A DNA stretch of 64,000 nt from Rhodospirillaceae bacterium (GCA_018674495.1 JABHAA010000136.1:1-64000); one strand, 5' to 3'. Numbered from the stretch's first letter, positions 27,082-36,943 are shown. Program-made: numbers and translations. The notes: a model not told the origin generated them from the letters alone.

Positions 27082-27678
27082 TCACTTCCGGAGGCGTGTC
27101 TTGGAATTGCTCCGGTTGAAATTCAACTGATCCCGCGACAGGGCAAAGGAGATGACTACCTTGGTATCCGGACCCCGGCGACTTTCGCTCAAGGGGATGG
27201 TAATTTCCAGGGGATCATCGGTAAAGGTCACCCGGTTGCGCCGGGGTGGAAAGTTCACCATCGCCGAAAAACTGGACTTACCGTCCTTCCTCGGAAAGGA
27301 GCTGGGAATGGCGACGAAATAGCCGAATTTGTAATCGCGCCCGCGGGCGGCGGGGCCAAGGATCAGATCGAAGCTGACGCGCAAATTCAGGACCACCTCG
27401 GTGTAGTCGGGCGCGCCGCCCACATATTCGCATTCGCCCTTGAAGCCTTTGATCTCGCTCTCGAACACCACATCGGAAATATCGCGGCCCGGCCCGTCGC
27501 CGAACATGGTCATATGATCTGCATCTTTGAGCAGTCCGACCTCGGGGCAAGCGGGCACAACCACGGCATCGGTGAACGGATTAACCGCATCGACGGCGGC
27601 GCATGCCGACAGCGCCGCCGCGCAAAGCGCCAGCAAGGCGGGCGTTTTATATGGTACCATTGTCAATTTGCGGCGCAT
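27082..27678 (-). CDS. Putative lipoprotein upstream of gcvT
   Basis: 198 residues. An N-terminal hydrophobic stretch ends in the lipobox LSAC, with the acylated Cys at residue 25. The mature part is about 170 residues, beta-rich, with no domain that I recognise; it ends in a basic tail. GAGGA lies 8 bases before the ATG. The 6-base gap to gcvT suggests cotranscription, but a functional link with glycine cleavage is not evident. Confidence 0.72.
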   Translation of the reverse strand: MRRKLTMVPYKTPALLALCAAALSACAAVDAVNPFTDAVVVPACPEVGLLKDADHMTMFGDGPGRDISDVVFESEIKGFKGECEYVGGAPDYTEVVLNLRVSFDLILGPAARGRDYKFGYFVAIPSSFPRKDGKSSFSAMVNFPPRRNRVTFTDDPLEITIPLSESRRGPDTKVVISFALSRDQLNFNRSNSKTRLRK

Positions 27679-27792
27679 TTTCCGTTCCTCATCGGATTCT
27701 CTTTTGCGGGCGCCGACAATAAATCAGGGCGCCCCAAGCGGCAAGGGCGCGTCCGGGCAGACGGCGTTGCCAATTCGGTGAAAGCGGGGAAT

Positions 27793-29538
27793 TTACTGGA
27801 TTTCGTGCAGGGCAGAGGCCAATCGCGCCAGCGCCCGCGCGCGGCCCCATCCGTTGTCGATAGTCTTGGCGATGGAGAGAGCGTGATCGAAGCTGCGCCG
27901 CGCCTGTTTCTTGTTGCCGGCGCGCATGGTTTCGGCGGCGATGTCGCTGAGCATCCAGACGCGGCTTAGGGACGAGCCGATTTTATCGGTGGCGCGCCGG
28001 GCGAGGGCGGCGGTGTCGCGGGAATCGGCTTCAAAGCCCTGGCGGGATTGGGCGCGCGCTATGGACCAAAGGGCATAAGCGCGCAGCCGGTCGTTTTCGA
28101 TCCGCTCGGCGGTTTCGATGGTGCGTTTGAAGGCGCCGTCTTTCAGCTTCTCGTTAATATCGATCAAGGAGAGCACGATCTGACCGGTGGCGTAGGATTT
28201 GGCGTAAGGCAGATCGATATTCTCGGTCTTCGACAGGGCGTAGCGGATCAAGGCGAAGGCCTTGTCGGTCTCGCCTTGGCGCGCGATCTCGGCAGCGATC
28301 TTGCCGATCATCACCGCCTGATAGCGGTCCGTATCGATGCGCCCGGCGGTATCCAGGGCGGCATCGGTCTCGCCTGAGTTGGCTTGCGCGCGCGCCACGC
28401 TCATCAAGACCGCCACACGGTCATAATCACCAGACATATTTTCCAAAAGCTGCAGGGCCTGATCGGGGCTGCCGATCTGTGCATAGGCGGAGGCCAGATG
28501 CCGTTGCGCGGCGCCGCGCTCAATCTCGCCCATGGCCGGGGCGCCATCTTCACCCTTGATTATCTGCTCGGCGCTGCCGATGGCGGCGTTGGAGCCGGTG
28601 ACGTCGCCGGCGCGCGCCAAGATCACCGCCATCTGGGTGAGAACCGTCACCTGCTGCAAGGGTCTCTCCAGCCCGGCGGCAATTTGAATGGCCTGGCGCG
28701 CTGTCTTGCGGGCGCCCTCATTGTCGTTCTTTTCCTGTTGAATTTCGGCAACCGAGATCAGCGCTTCCAGGCGCTTGAATACGGTCGGTATAATTTTCGT
28801 GGTTTCCAGGGATTCTTCGATGCGGCCTGCGCGGGCCTGCGCCCGGGCGATATCGCGAAGGGCGACAATGATCAGCCTTGCATCGCCGATGCGGCGCACG
28901 GTCGATACCGCTTCGGCCAGCAATCCGGCCTTGGCCTGGGTGACCAATATCTCGCCATAGGCCCAGTCGCGCAATTCCAACTTGAAGACGCTCTTGGCGC
29001 TTTCGACGGCTTCGTGGAGCAGGCATCTTTCGCTCGGGTCCTGAAAACAGGCTGACGCGTCGCGGGTTGGATCGGCAACCTCGCGCTTAGCCTTTTCGTC
29101 GATGAATCCCTTGGTGGCGTCGCCGCCTAAAAGGGCCTTGCGGGCGGCGTCGATCTTGGCTTTGCGCACATCCTGCAGACGCCCGAGCATGGAGCCCACC
29201 TTGTTCTGGGTGCCCATGTTATCGACCAGGTCCTTGGTGATCTCGCCGGTGGCTTCGCGGCCGATGGAGCGTTGGTATATTTTGATTGCATCGGTCAGCC
29301 GTTTCGATTTCCGGCCATCGATCGGGCCCCGGTAGATGCGCATGCGTTGCAGCGAATCCTGGGCGCGGCGGATCAATTCATTCTGGTTACCGAACAGGTT
29401 TTCGCGGACATCCGGAATATCGCCGCGCGCCGCCAGTGCCGGCGCAGCCGTCCACAGCAATACAGCCGCGAATATTCCCGGCAGCACCGCAACGCCGATT
29501 GCAGCGCGGCGGTTTCTGGATTTTCTAAGCGTGAGCAT
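27793..29538 (-). CDS. Secreted peptidoglycan-binding/TPR-like repeat protein
   Basis: 581 residues from the ATG at 29538. A signal peptide (RRAAIGVAVLPGIFAAVLLW...ALA) is followed by a peptidoglycan-binding-like domain (IRRAQDSLQRMRIYRGPIDGRKSKRLTDAIKIYQRSIG). A Cys pair at about 200-208 may form a disulfide. From about 220 to the end there are roughly ten helical repeats of the type 'A...IA.AQA..G...eA..t...i', like TPR. A periplasmic scaffold role is inferred; no enzyme motif is seen. Divergent from rnhA with 122 bases between. Confidence 0.78.
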   Translation of the reverse strand: MLTLRKSRNRRAAIGVAVLPGIFAAVLLWTAAPALAARGDIPDVRENLFGNQNELIRRAQDSLQRMRIYRGPIDGRKSKRLTDAIKIYQRSIGREATGEITKDLVDNMGTQNKVGSMLGRLQDVRKAKIDAARKALLGGDATKGFIDEKAKREVADPTRDASACFQDPSERCLLHEAVESAKSVFKLELRDWAYGEILVTQAKAGLLAEAVSTVRRIGDARLIIVALRDIARAQARAGRIEESLETTKIIPTVFKRLEALISVAEIQQEKNDNEGARKTARQAIQIAAGLERPLQQVTVLTQMAVILARAGDVTGSNAAIGSAEQIIKGEDGAPAMGEIERGAAQRHLASAYAQIGSPDQALQLLENMSGDYDRVAVLMSVARAQANSGETDAALDTAGRIDTDRYQAVMIGKIAAEIARQGETDKAFALIRYALSKTENIDLPYAKSYATGQIVLSLIDINEKLKDGAFKRTIETAERIENDRLRAYALWSIARAQSRQGFEADSRDTAALARRATDKIGSSLSRVWMLSDIAAETMRAGNKKQARRSFDHALSIAKTIDNGWGRARALARLASALHEIQ

Positions 29539-29660
29539 CAATCCAGATTTAAACGGATTTGAGGAATCGAACAATAGGTACAAACGACAACCCGTGACGG
29601 CGGATTTCCCTAATCCCGCCGCAGGTTGCGCCTTATGCGCCATTTCGGATAGAAGCCTGT

Positions 29661-30113
29661 ATGGCTAATGATGATCACATTGTCGAGATTTATACCGACG
29701 GCGCCTGCTCGGGCAATCCCGGTCCCGGCGGCTGGGGCACTATTTTGCGCTGGCGCGGCACCGAGTGCGAATTGTCCGGCGGCGCGCCGGATACCACCAA
29801 CAATCGGATGGAGCTGGAAGCCGTCATTCAGGGCCTGAAGGCGCTTAAAAAACCGTCCGAGGTGATTGTTTTCACCGACAGCCAATATGTGCAAAAGGGC
29901 ATGTCGCTATGGCTGGCGGGATGGAAAGCCAAGGGTTTCAAAGTCAAAGGCGGCGGCTTGCGGCCCAACCACGATCAGTGGCGCGAATTGGACACGCTGG
30001 CATCGGGGCACCGGGTCGAGTGGCGCTGGGTCAAAGCCCATGCCGGACATCCGGAAAATGAGCGGGTTGATAAGATGGCGGTTGCCGAATCCAAGAAACA
30101 GGCGGCGCGTTAG
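29661..30113 (+). CDS. rnhA: Ribonuclease HI
   Basis: 150 residues. The catalytic acids are in IYTDGACSGNPGPGGWG (D), NRMELEAVIQGL (E), FTDSQYV (D) and NERVDKMA (D), with the flexible His in KAHAGHPENE. It degrades RNA in RNA-DNA hybrids. Its stop overlaps the convergent trmJ end by 4 bases. Confidence 0.95.
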   Translation: MANDDHIVEIYTDGACSGNPGPGGWGTILRWRGTECELSGGAPDTTNNRMELEAVIQGLKALKKPSEVIVFTDSQYVQKGMSLWLAGWKAKGFKVKGGGLRPNHDQWRELDTLASGHRVEWRWVKAHAGHPENERVDKMAVAESKKQAAR

Positions 30114-30889
30114 TTTTTGTCGTCCGGTTTGTGCGCGGCCAGGCTGGCGACCACGCCGCGCAGGATGCGCACTTCTTTTTCGGTCAGCTCCGCCCGGCCA
30201 AGCATATTGCGCAAATTGCGCACCATGATGCTCCGCTTTTCGCGGATATGCATAAATCCGGAGGCATCAAGCGCGCCTTCCAGATGCTCGAACAAGGCGA
30301 TCAGTTCTTTCTTGTTGGCCTGGCGGGTGCCGGCCATGCGCAGTTCCGGCGAGCCGGCGTCCCAGCCTGTCTTGTGCCATTCATAGGCGACCAGTAGCAC
30401 AGCCTGCGAGAGGTTGAGCGAGGAAAAGCCGGGATTCAGGGGCACGTAAATTACATGCTCGGCGAGCGCGATATCGTCGTTGTTGAGGCCCCACGCTTCG
30501 CCGCCGAACAGCACGCCGGAATTGGGCTCGCCCAGAAACGCCTTGGCCGCCTGTTCCGGGGTGTGGCTTTGCTTGATCATGTCCCGGTCACGGGCGCTGG
30601 CGGCAAACACCAAGCTCAAATCATGAATGGATTCTTCGGTAGTGTCGAACAATTGCGCTGCTTCCAGGACCACGTCGGCGCCCGACGCGGTGGCCACCGC
30701 GCGTTCGTTCGGCCAGCCGTCGCGGGGGCGCACCAGGCGCAGATCGGTCAGCCCGCAATTGAGCATCGCCCTGGCCACCATGCCGATATTTTCGCCCAAT
30801 TGGGGATCAACCAGAATGATCGCCGGGCCGCCCGTGCGGGCGCCATCGGGCTGCTCCGGATCAAATTGTCTATGGTCAGTTCCCGCCAT
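30110..30889 (-). CDS. trmJ: tRNA (cytidine/uridine(32)-2'-O)-methyltransferase
   Basis: 259 residues. The SPOUT domain shows AIILVDPQLGENIGMVARAMLNCGL, GVLFGGEAWGLNNDDI and LNPGFSSLNLSQAVLLVAYE; a helical C-terminal extension (KKELIALFEHLEGAL...) is typical of TrmJ and distinguishes it from TrmL. It methylates position 32 of several tRNAs. The gene follows cimA by 23 bases on the same strand. With trmL at 6254, this window encodes two wobble/anticodon-loop ribose methylases. Confidence 0.93.
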   Translation of the reverse strand: MAGTDHRQFDPEQPDGARTGGPAIILVDPQLGENIGMVARAMLNCGLTDLRLVRPRDGWPNERAVATASGADVVLEAAQLFDTTEESIHDLSLVFAASARDRDMIKQSHTPEQAAKAFLGEPNSGVLFGGEAWGLNNDDIALAEHVIYVPLNPGFSSLNLSQAVLLVAYEWHKTGWDAGSPELRMAGTRQANKKELIALFEHLEGALDASGFMHIREKRSIMVRNLRNMLGRAELTEKEVRILRGVVASLAAHKPDDKN

Positions 30890-30912
30890 TGGATATCGGC
30901 CGCAGGTACCGG

Positions 30913-32532
30913 CTAGCCGGCCGCTTTGGCGTCCCGGGAGGAAACGGCTTCGACGCCTTCTTTATAGAGCTTGTAGACAATGGCGTCGCGCAGCGCATTG
31001 TAAGATGCATCGATTATATTGGTGGAAACGCCGACCGTGGACCAATTCTTGCCCGATGCATCGGCGCTTTCTATCATCACCCTTGTGATCGCGCCGGTGG
31101 CTTCCGACGGGGTCAAGATGCGCACCTTGTAATCCACCAAGCGCACATCGGCCAGTTGCGGATAGACCGGCAGCAAGACCTGGCGGAGGGCGCTGTCGAG
31201 GGCATCGACCGGCCCGTTGCCTTCGCCGACGATCATATATTGCTCGCCGCCCATGACCGCCTTAATGGTGGCTTCGGAAAGGGTGATCAACTCGCCCTTG
31301 GCGTTCCAGCGGCGCTCGTCGATAACGCGGAAACTGTTGAGGCGAAAATATTCGGGCACAGTTTCCAGGGCACGCCGGGCGAGCAATTCAAAGCTGGCTT
31401 CGGCGCCGTCATAGGCGTAGCCGTCGAATTCCCGCTTTTTCACCTCTTCCACCAGCCCCGCTACTTTCGGATCGTCGGCGGCGATTTCGATGCCGACGTC
31501 GCGGAACATGGCCAGAATGTTGGAGCGGCCCGATTGATCCGACACCACAATCCGGCGATGGTTGCCGACCAGATCGGGCTCTACGTGTTCGTAGCTGCGC
31601 GGATCTTTTTCCACCGCCGAGACGTGCAGGCCTCCTTTGTGGGCAAAGGCTGATTCGCCCACATAGGGCGCACCCCGGTCGGGCTGGCGATTGAGGCGCT
31701 CGTCGAGGGCGCGCGATACCTGGCTCAGCCTGGTCAGGCTGTCCTTGGAGACGCCCGTTTCCAGTCCCATTTTCAGCATTAATGTGGGCAACAGCGAAAT
31801 CAGATTGGCGTTGCCGCAACGCTCGCCCAATCCGTTTAGGGTGCCTTGCACCTGGCAGACCCCGGCGCGCACCGCGGCCAGGCTGTTGGCGATGGCGTTG
31901 CCGGTATCGTCATGGCAGTGAATGCCTAGTTTTTCGCCGGGAATATGACCGATCACTTCGGTGACAATTGTTTCGATCTCATCGGGCAGGGTGCCGCCGT
32001 TTGTATCGCACAAGACAATCCAGCGGGCGCCGCCGTCCAATGCAGCTTGCAAACATTCGATGGCAAATTTCGGGTTCGCCTTATAGCCGTCGAAAAAATG
32101 TTCGGCGTCGAACGCAACCTCTTCGACATGGTTGTTCAGGTGGCTAATGGATTCGCCTATCATCGCCACGTTTTCATCGCGTTCGATGCCGAGCGCGACA
32201 TCCACATGAAAATCCCATGTTTTTCCTACCACGCATACGACCGGTGTCTTGGCGTCCAAAAGCGCGCGCAGCGCTGGATCGTTATCCAGCGAGCGTCCGG
32301 CGCGCCGGGTCATGCCAAAGGCGGTCAGGCGCGCATTATTCAGTTGCGGCGGCTCGCCAAAAAAGGCGTCGTCGGTTGGATTTGCGCCCGGCATGCCGCC
32401 CTCGATATAGTCGATGCCGAGGTCATCGAGATCGCGCGCAAGGGCAGCTTTATCGCGGACGGAGAAGTCGACCCCTTGGGTCTGGGCGCCGTCGCGAAGG
32501 GTGCTGTCAAAAAGATATATCCGCCTACTCAT
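30913..32532 (-). CDS. cimA: (R)-citramalate synthase
   Basis: 539 residues from the ATG at 32532, which has GCGGAA upstream. The TIM barrel starts IYLFDSTLRDGAQTQGVDFS (metal Asp), and HCHDDTGNAIANSLAAVRAG contains the metal His pair. Then come FAHKGGLHVSAVEKDP and the C-terminal regulatory LeuA dimer domain. It condenses acetyl-CoA with pyruvate to citramalate, giving a threonine-independent route to isoleucine. 2-Isopropylmalate synthase is excluded by the QTQGVDFSV region and length. Confidence 0.9.
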   Translation of the reverse strand: MSRRIYLFDSTLRDGAQTQGVDFSVRDKAALARDLDDLGIDYIEGGMPGANPTDDAFFGEPPQLNNARLTAFGMTRRAGRSLDNDPALRALLDAKTPVVCVVGKTWDFHVDVALGIERDENVAMIGESISHLNNHVEEVAFDAEHFFDGYKANPKFAIECLQAALDGGARWIVLCDTNGGTLPDEIETIVTEVIGHIPGEKLGIHCHDDTGNAIANSLAAVRAGVCQVQGTLNGLGERCGNANLISLLPTLMLKMGLETGVSKDSLTRLSQVSRALDERLNRQPDRGAPYVGESAFAHKGGLHVSAVEKDPRSYEHVEPDLVGNHRRIVVSDQSGRSNILAMFRDVGIEIAADDPKVAGLVEEVKKREFDGYAYDGAEASFELLARRALETVPEYFRLNSFRVIDERRWNAKGELITLSEATIKAVMGGEQYMIVGEGNGPVDALDSALRQVLLPVYPQLADVRLVDYKVRILTPSEATGAITRVMIESADASGKNWSTVGVSTNIIDASYNALRDAIVYKLYKEGVEAVSSRDAKAAG

Positions 32533-32569
32533 TGCAGTTCCGCCGATTTGCCCTAAAAAGCGCCGGAGG

Positions 32570-32725
32570 ATGCACAATTATCCATGCAATAACAAGAGGT
32601 TCACAACGATCGCCGCGATCATCGGTTTGATGGGCCTTGCAGGACCCATGGCGGCCGGCAAGGAGCGCGTGAAATCAAATCAATTTGTTGGCTTCAGATA
32701 TGAATTGACTGACCTCGCCGGTTAA
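32570..32725 (+). pseudogene. Possible 5' remnant of a secreted-protein gene
   Basis: A 51-codon frame starts at the ATG 32570 and reads MHNYPCNNKRFTTIAAII then GLMGLAGPMAAG, a convincing n-region plus signal-peptide core. It then runs antisense into the 3' end of the chemoreceptor gene and stops. GGAGG is too close to the ATG to be ideal. It looks like the front of an exported protein whose remainder has been lost, but chance cannot be excluded. Confidence 0.25.
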
Positions 32726-33868
32726 CATTTCGGCGTGCCGCGAAAGCTCGGTCGAGGCTTCCTTGACCTGTGCCGCGGCTTGTTGCGTCTCATCGGAAGC
32801 CGTCATGACTCCTTGGATATTGGTGGACACGTCGGAAGTCCCGGTGGCCGCTTCCTCCACGTTGCGGGCGATTTCTTGGGTTGCCGCGCCTTGTTGCTCA
32901 ACGGCGGCGGCAATATTACCCATGATCTCATTGACGTTGTTTATCGTTGTGCTGATGGTTTCGATGGCCTCCGCGGAATCGCTGGTAACTTCTTGGATCG
33001 CGGCCACCTGTTGGGAAATTTCCTCGGTCGCATTGGCCGTCTGATTGGCAAGATTTTTCACTTCGGACGCGACCACCGCAAAACCTTTTCCGGCATCGCC
33101 GGCGCGCGCCGCCTCGATTGTCGCGTTGAGGGCCAATAGGTTGGTCTGGCCAGCAATATCCGTGATCAACTTGACCACATCGCCAATTTTCTGAGCCGCC
33201 TCCGCCGAACTTTGAACCATTTGGTTGGCGTTTCTTGCATCCTCGACCGCTTCGGTGGTTATGGTCGTTGATTGCGCCACCTGGCGGTTGATTTCGGAAA
33301 TGGAACTAGACAATTCTTCGGCGCCGGCAGCGACCGTCTGAACATTGTTGGATGCCTCTTCCGAGGCCGCCGCAACGGCGGTTGCACGTTCCGAAGTGGC
33401 ATCCGCGGTGCTGCCCATGGATTCGGCTGTCGATTGCAGCTCCGTTGAAGCGGAACTAACCGATTCGACCACCGATTTCATCTCGGATTCGAACGAATTG
33501 ATAACGGTGCCGAATTTCTTAATTCGCCCATCCATCATCTCGGTGGCGGCGTTGATGGTATTGGCGGCATCGGCGAACGATCCGACCATGCCTTTATCGG
33601 CGATACGGCGGTAAAATCTATTTTCACTGACTGCCTTGAGGCTGGCCATGGATTCGCGCAAATAAGCGTCGCTTCGGTCGACCATATCGTTGATCGCGTG
33701 CATAAGTTCACCAAGCTCGCCGTCATCGGTAATGTTGGTAATGCGGGCTTCGAAATCGCCACCGGCGACGGCTTGGCATACGGCAAGAGTTTCGCTGATG
33801 CCAGCGCCGGCGCTCACTGCGCTATTCGCATCAGGCAATTCTTGTGCATTTTGATCGGTCTGGTTCAT
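32675..33868 (-). CDS. Soluble methyl-accepting chemotaxis protein
   Basis: 397 residues without any membrane segment. The N-terminal 130 residues contain two HAMP-like stretches ([19 protein letters not shown] and [17 protein letters not shown]). The signalling coiled coil carries the universal hairpin [21 protein letters not shown] followed by [17 protein letters not shown]. No CheB/CheR pentapeptide is seen at the C-terminus. It is 29 bases after an Aer-like PAS gene and lacks its own sensor domain, so the two probably form a split cytosolic receptor. Confidence 0.9.
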   Translation of the reverse strand: MNQTDQNAQELPDANSAVSAGAGISETLAVCQAVAGGDFEARITNITDDGELGELMHAINDMVDRSDAYLRESMASLKAVSENRFYRRIADKGMVGSFADAANTINAATEMMDGRIKKFGTVINSFESEMKSVVESVSSASTELQSTAESMGSTADATSERATAVAAASEEASNNVQTVAAGAEELSSSISEINRQVAQSTTITTEAVEDARNANQMVQSSAEAAQKIGDVVKLITDIAGQTNLLALNATIEAARAGDAGKGFAVVASEVKNLANQTANATEEISQQVAAIQEVTSDSAEAIETISTTINNVNEIMGNIAAAVEQQGAATQEIARNVEEAATGTSDVSTNIQGVMTASDETQQAAAQVKEASTELSRHAEMLTGEVSQFISEANKLI

Positions 33869-33897
33869 TTACAGGTCTCCTTTGTCAATGGCCGTAG

Positions 33898-34464
33898 TTA
33901 GGCGGCCGTCGCGCTTTGCGTATTTTGAGGTTTGCCGAGCGAGAAAATAAATTCTTCATAACTCAATTGCATATCTTCGAGCGTCTGCGCCAATTTCTGA
34001 AACGACGCTTCCATTCCGTCTTTACGGTTGGGATTGCTTTTTTCCACCTGAAGCAAATTTTGGTAAAGCGGGATGATCGTCTCGTTTAGGATATCCCGAT
34101 CGGGTACCCGGCGGTTAGAATGAAATCCAGTCATCGCCCCAGAGGCGTCGTAGCTCGGCGTCACATGGGCCAGCACCCAGTAGTGATCTCCGTTTTTGGA
34201 CCGGTTCATCACATAGGCGAAAATCTCGTTGCCGCTTTGGATCGTTCCCCATAGTAATTTGAATATGCACCGCGGCATTTCTGGATGACGGACGATACTA
34301 TGGGGTGCATCAAGCACCTCTTGTTCCGTGTAGTCGGCCAGGCTCAAAAATAACCGATTTGCATATGTTATTGCGCCTTTTAGATCCGTCTTGCTGACAA
34401 TAATCTCATCCGGCTGAAAAAATCGTTCAGTACCTGTTACTGCTACTGTATCTGTCATGCTCAT
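33898..34464 (-). CDS. Aer-like PAS sensor protein
   Basis: 188 residues. The PAS domain (about 18-130) has the Aer pattern: IVSKTDLKGAITYANRLF, HSIVRHPEMPRCIFKLLW, GNEIFAYVMNRSKNGDHYWV. In Aer this pocket holds FAD and senses redox or energy state. The C-terminal 55 residues are helical and lack the signalling domain, which is instead supplied by the adjacent soluble chemoreceptor gene. Ribosome site GGAGTATGAGCATG-like upstream is weak. Confidence 0.86.
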   Translation of the reverse strand: MSMTDTVAVTGTERFFQPDEIIVSKTDLKGAITYANRLFLSLADYTEQEVLDAPHSIVRHPEMPRCIFKLLWGTIQSGNEIFAYVMNRSKNGDHYWVLAHVTPSYDASGAMTGFHSNRRVPDRDILNETIIPLYQNLLQVEKSNPNRKDGMEASFQKLAQTLEDMQLSYEEFIFSLGKPQNTQSATAA

Positions 34465-34745
34465 ACTCCAAAAATTGCGTCACCGCGCGGCGGCGGCGAA
34501 TTTCTATCCATTGCGAGATTAGAAATATACAATTGATCCCAATGTTGATCTATTTTCCATAAAAATGATCCGGTTATTTATTAACTAGGAATTGTCCGCG
34601 AAATTCTCAAGTTTTATTGCAGTAATTTTTTTGTGCGCGCCGGTTTGCAAGGTAGCTTCTTTTCCTTTTACTTCCCGGGCACAGGCGATAAGGTCCGCCG
34701 GCTGGCATTTCCAACACCGTCAACCCAATTCAATGAAATAGCGCG
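34465..34745. promoter_or_regulatory. AT-rich divergent region between PAS gene and CheY-motif gene
   Basis: 281 bases with no gene. The stretch 34500-34660 is strongly AT-rich compared with flanks, as expected for divergent promoters. GGCGATAA at 34684-34691 resembles the -10 of a flagellar sigma-28 promoter, but no matching -35 lies at the right distance. I cannot place start sites firmly. Confidence 0.4.
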
Positions 34746-35255
34746 ATGATAAAATCGGATGCCAAAAATTTAGACAATGATCCCGAATTGGCTGTTATCC
34801 GGGCGCGCCTTCCGGGCACCAATATCAACCAACAAACCCTGCTGGCGACCGATTATCTCAATTATTTCAACGAGATCGTCATGACCTTGGGCATGGTGCC
34901 CGATTTCCGGGACCTGATGGACGACGCCAAGGACTGGCAGCCCATATCCTATACCGAGCATTTTCAAAACAGCGCCTTTTCGGACAAGGACCTGGCCATT
35001 GAAGCTTATGAGCATGTGCCCGAACGGTTCCTGACGCCCTTTGAGCAAACCATCGGCCAGGTATCGCAGCTCATTGAAACCGTTATCCAGCGTATGGACG
35101 GCCTCATCGCCAATGGCAGCGACGAGGAGTTGCGCCACGTCGCCACCTCGTCCTCGCAAAATATCCAACGGCTCTTGGAAATCGCATCGGCGATCATAAA
35201 CGGCGCGGAAACGACCATGGACCAGACCGAAATCGACACGCTTCTTGGTGATTGA
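34746..35255 (+). CDS. Protein with C-terminal FliM/CheZ-like CheY-binding motif
   Basis: 169 residues, mostly helical, no signal or membrane segment. The last residues MDQTEIDTLLGD match the EIDxLL peptide by which FliM (and the CheZ tail in related form) binds phosphorylated CheY. The rest (LLATDYLNYFNEIVMTLGM..., two amphipathic helices at 85-155) could form a helical hairpin as in CheZ, though the catalytic CheZ Gln motif is not recognisable. Divergent from the Aer-like/chemoreceptor pair, so a chemotaxis role is likely. Confidence 0.7.
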   Translation: MIKSDAKNLDNDPELAVIRARLPGTNINQQTLLATDYLNYFNEIVMTLGMVPDFRDLMDDAKDWQPISYTEHFQNSAFSDKDLAIEAYEHVPERFLTPFEQTIGQVSQLIETVIQRMDGLIANGSDEELRHVATSSSQNIQRLLEIASAIINGAETTMDQTEIDTLLGD

Positions 35256-35573
35256 TCAGGCGATCACATCGACCTTTTCGATGCGCAGATCGACAAAGGC
35301 GCGCACTTCAGTGAACGCTCCGGTATTGTTGTCGATGCGGCCCTTGGCACCGATCACGCCGGTTGGCGAATCGCCGACAACGCCATTGATCAGCCCCAAA
35401 ACGCCAATTTTGGCAATGCCGTCATAGGCGCCAACCTGGATGGTCTGATGGGCGGCCAGACCCGGATTGCATTCGACGCGGAGATTGACCAGCCGGGTGA
35501 TGGCTTCCGCATCCAACGCCAAAGCCTCGTTCAAAACTTGTAGCGCCCTGGTTACCGTGTCGGCCACGTTCAT
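35256..35573 (-). CDS. Conserved hypothetical protein
   Basis: 105 residues. No domain recognised. The first third is a helix (VTRALQVLNEALALDAEAITRLVN); the rest is a Gly-rich beta region (GIAKIGVLGLINGVVGDSPTGVIGAKGRI). No signal peptide. Converges tail to tail with the CheY-motif gene, the two stops forming TGATCA. Start chosen at the only in-frame ATG, preceded by CGGAGAA. Confidence 0.65.
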   Translation of the reverse strand: MNVADTVTRALQVLNEALALDAEAITRLVNLRVECNPGLAAHQTIQVGAYDGIAKIGVLGLINGVVGDSPTGVIGAKGRIDNNTGAFTEVRAFVDLRIEKVDVIA

Positions 35574-35673
35574 TCTCCGGATTATCGGCTCAAACCGGTC
35601 AGCATTTTAAACGCAGGCCCGGTTCCTTGACCAGTCGTTTGCCATCCAATTCCACCCGGCATAGGGTCTGGGC

Positions 35674-36936
35674 ATGTCCGATCCATTGCCAGCCGTCCGG
35701 CCCTTCGATAAATATTTCGGTGGCTTCGGGCGCGCCCTTTCCAACAGCAACTACCGCACTTACTGGACCGGTCAGGTTCTGCACGTGCAGGGCTGGTGGC
35801 TGTACCGGATCGCCGCAGGCTGGTTGATGTTCGATTTGACCCATTCGCCGGCCTGGCTGGGCGCCGTCGGTTTTGCCCTGGCGGCGCCGTTCCTGATCCT
35901 CAGCCCAATCGCTGGCGCCATCTGCGATAGGGCCGGGCACCGGCGCACCGCCATCATCGCCATTCTTTTCGGGTTTCCGATCATGGCGGCGACGGCGGCG
36001 TTGACCTGGTCAGGGGCCATGACGCCCAAGCTTCTGTTCGCCCTAGTAATCGTGCAATCGATTTTCACCGCGTTCGAATCGCCGGCCCGCCAATCGCTGG
36101 TCCCGGTGCTGATCGGGCGCCGCTACCTGACCGAGGGCATGTCCCTCAACTGGGCCACCTTCAACGCCGCCTTCATCACCGGCCCAATGATCGCCGGGTT
36201 TTTGCTGGTCGCCGGCGGCGCCGCGCTCACCTTCACCGCCGCCACTTCCACCTTCATCTGGATGCTGATCATGCTGCTGCGCATCCGGGGCGAGGGCGAT
36301 GCCCCCAGGGGCCGCTTTTATCTGCACGGGCTGATGCCCGATGTGATCTCCGGCATCACCTATACCTTACGCCATCCGCTGATCCCCTGGGTTATCGGGT
36401 TCCATATGATCCTCGGATTGTTAATCCGCCCTTATATCGAGTTGATGCCCGGCGTCGCATCGGTGGTTTTCGAAGCCGGTGAGCAGGGAATGGCGAACCT
36501 GTTGGCCACATCCGGCGCCGGCGCGCTGGTTGTTTCGGTGGTCATGCTGATGGCCGGGCGCGAGCGCTGGCTGATGCCGATCCTGGTCTGGACGCAACTG
36601 ATATCGGCCCTCTCCCTGGCCGCCTTTGCCGCCACCGATGTCCTGTGGATTGCCCTCGTCGCCGTATTTTTCGCCGGCGGCTTCACCACGGCGGCGGGCA
36701 TTGCCGCATCAACCTTGGTACAGCAAAGCATCGATGCCGCCTTTCGGGGCCGGGTCGTCGCCATTAGCCTGGCCACCAATATGGGTGGCCCGGCGCTCGG
36801 CGCTTTTGGCATCGGCTGGCTGGCCGAGGGTATCGGTTTTCAAGGCGCGCTGATGGCGGCGGCCGCCCTGTCCACGGCGCTGATGATCATCACCGGGCGG
36901 CGCGTCTATAGGGCGCGCTCAGTGGCCCAGGAGTAG
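35674..36936 (+). CDS. MFS transporter (MFS_3 exporter type), copy 1
   Basis: 420 residues with about twelve membrane helices. The loop 2-3 motif is DRAGHRRTAI, of the enterobactin-exporter-like MFS_3 group. The N-terminal signature NYRTYWTGQVLHVQGWWLYRIA is shared with the next gene. Substrate unknown; members export siderophores or drugs. The next gene starts 7 bases later and encodes a paralogue. Confidence 0.87.
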   Translation: MSDPLPAVRPFDKYFGGFGRALSNSNYRTYWTGQVLHVQGWWLYRIAAGWLMFDLTHSPAWLGAVGFALAAPFLILSPIAGAICDRAGHRRTAIIAILFGFPIMAATAALTWSGAMTPKLLFALVIVQSIFTAFESPARQSLVPVLIGRRYLTEGMSLNWATFNAAFITGPMIAGFLLVAGGAALTFTAATSTFIWMLIMLLRIRGEGDAPRGRFYLHGLMPDVISGITYTLRHPLIPWVIGFHMILGLLIRPYIELMPGVASVVFEAGEQGMANLLATSGAGALVVSVVMLMAGRERWLMPILVWTQLISALSLAAFAATDVLWIALVAVFFAGGFTTAAGIAASTLVQQSIDAAFRGRVVAISLATNMGGPALGAFGIGWLAEGIGFQGALMAAAALSTALMIITGRRVYRARSVAQE

Positions 36937-36943
36937 TTGGGCC

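Noticed and set aside
34684..34691. Flagellar sigma-28 promoter
   Set aside because: GGCGATAA matches the -10 element, but there is no TAAA-like -35 at 15 bases.
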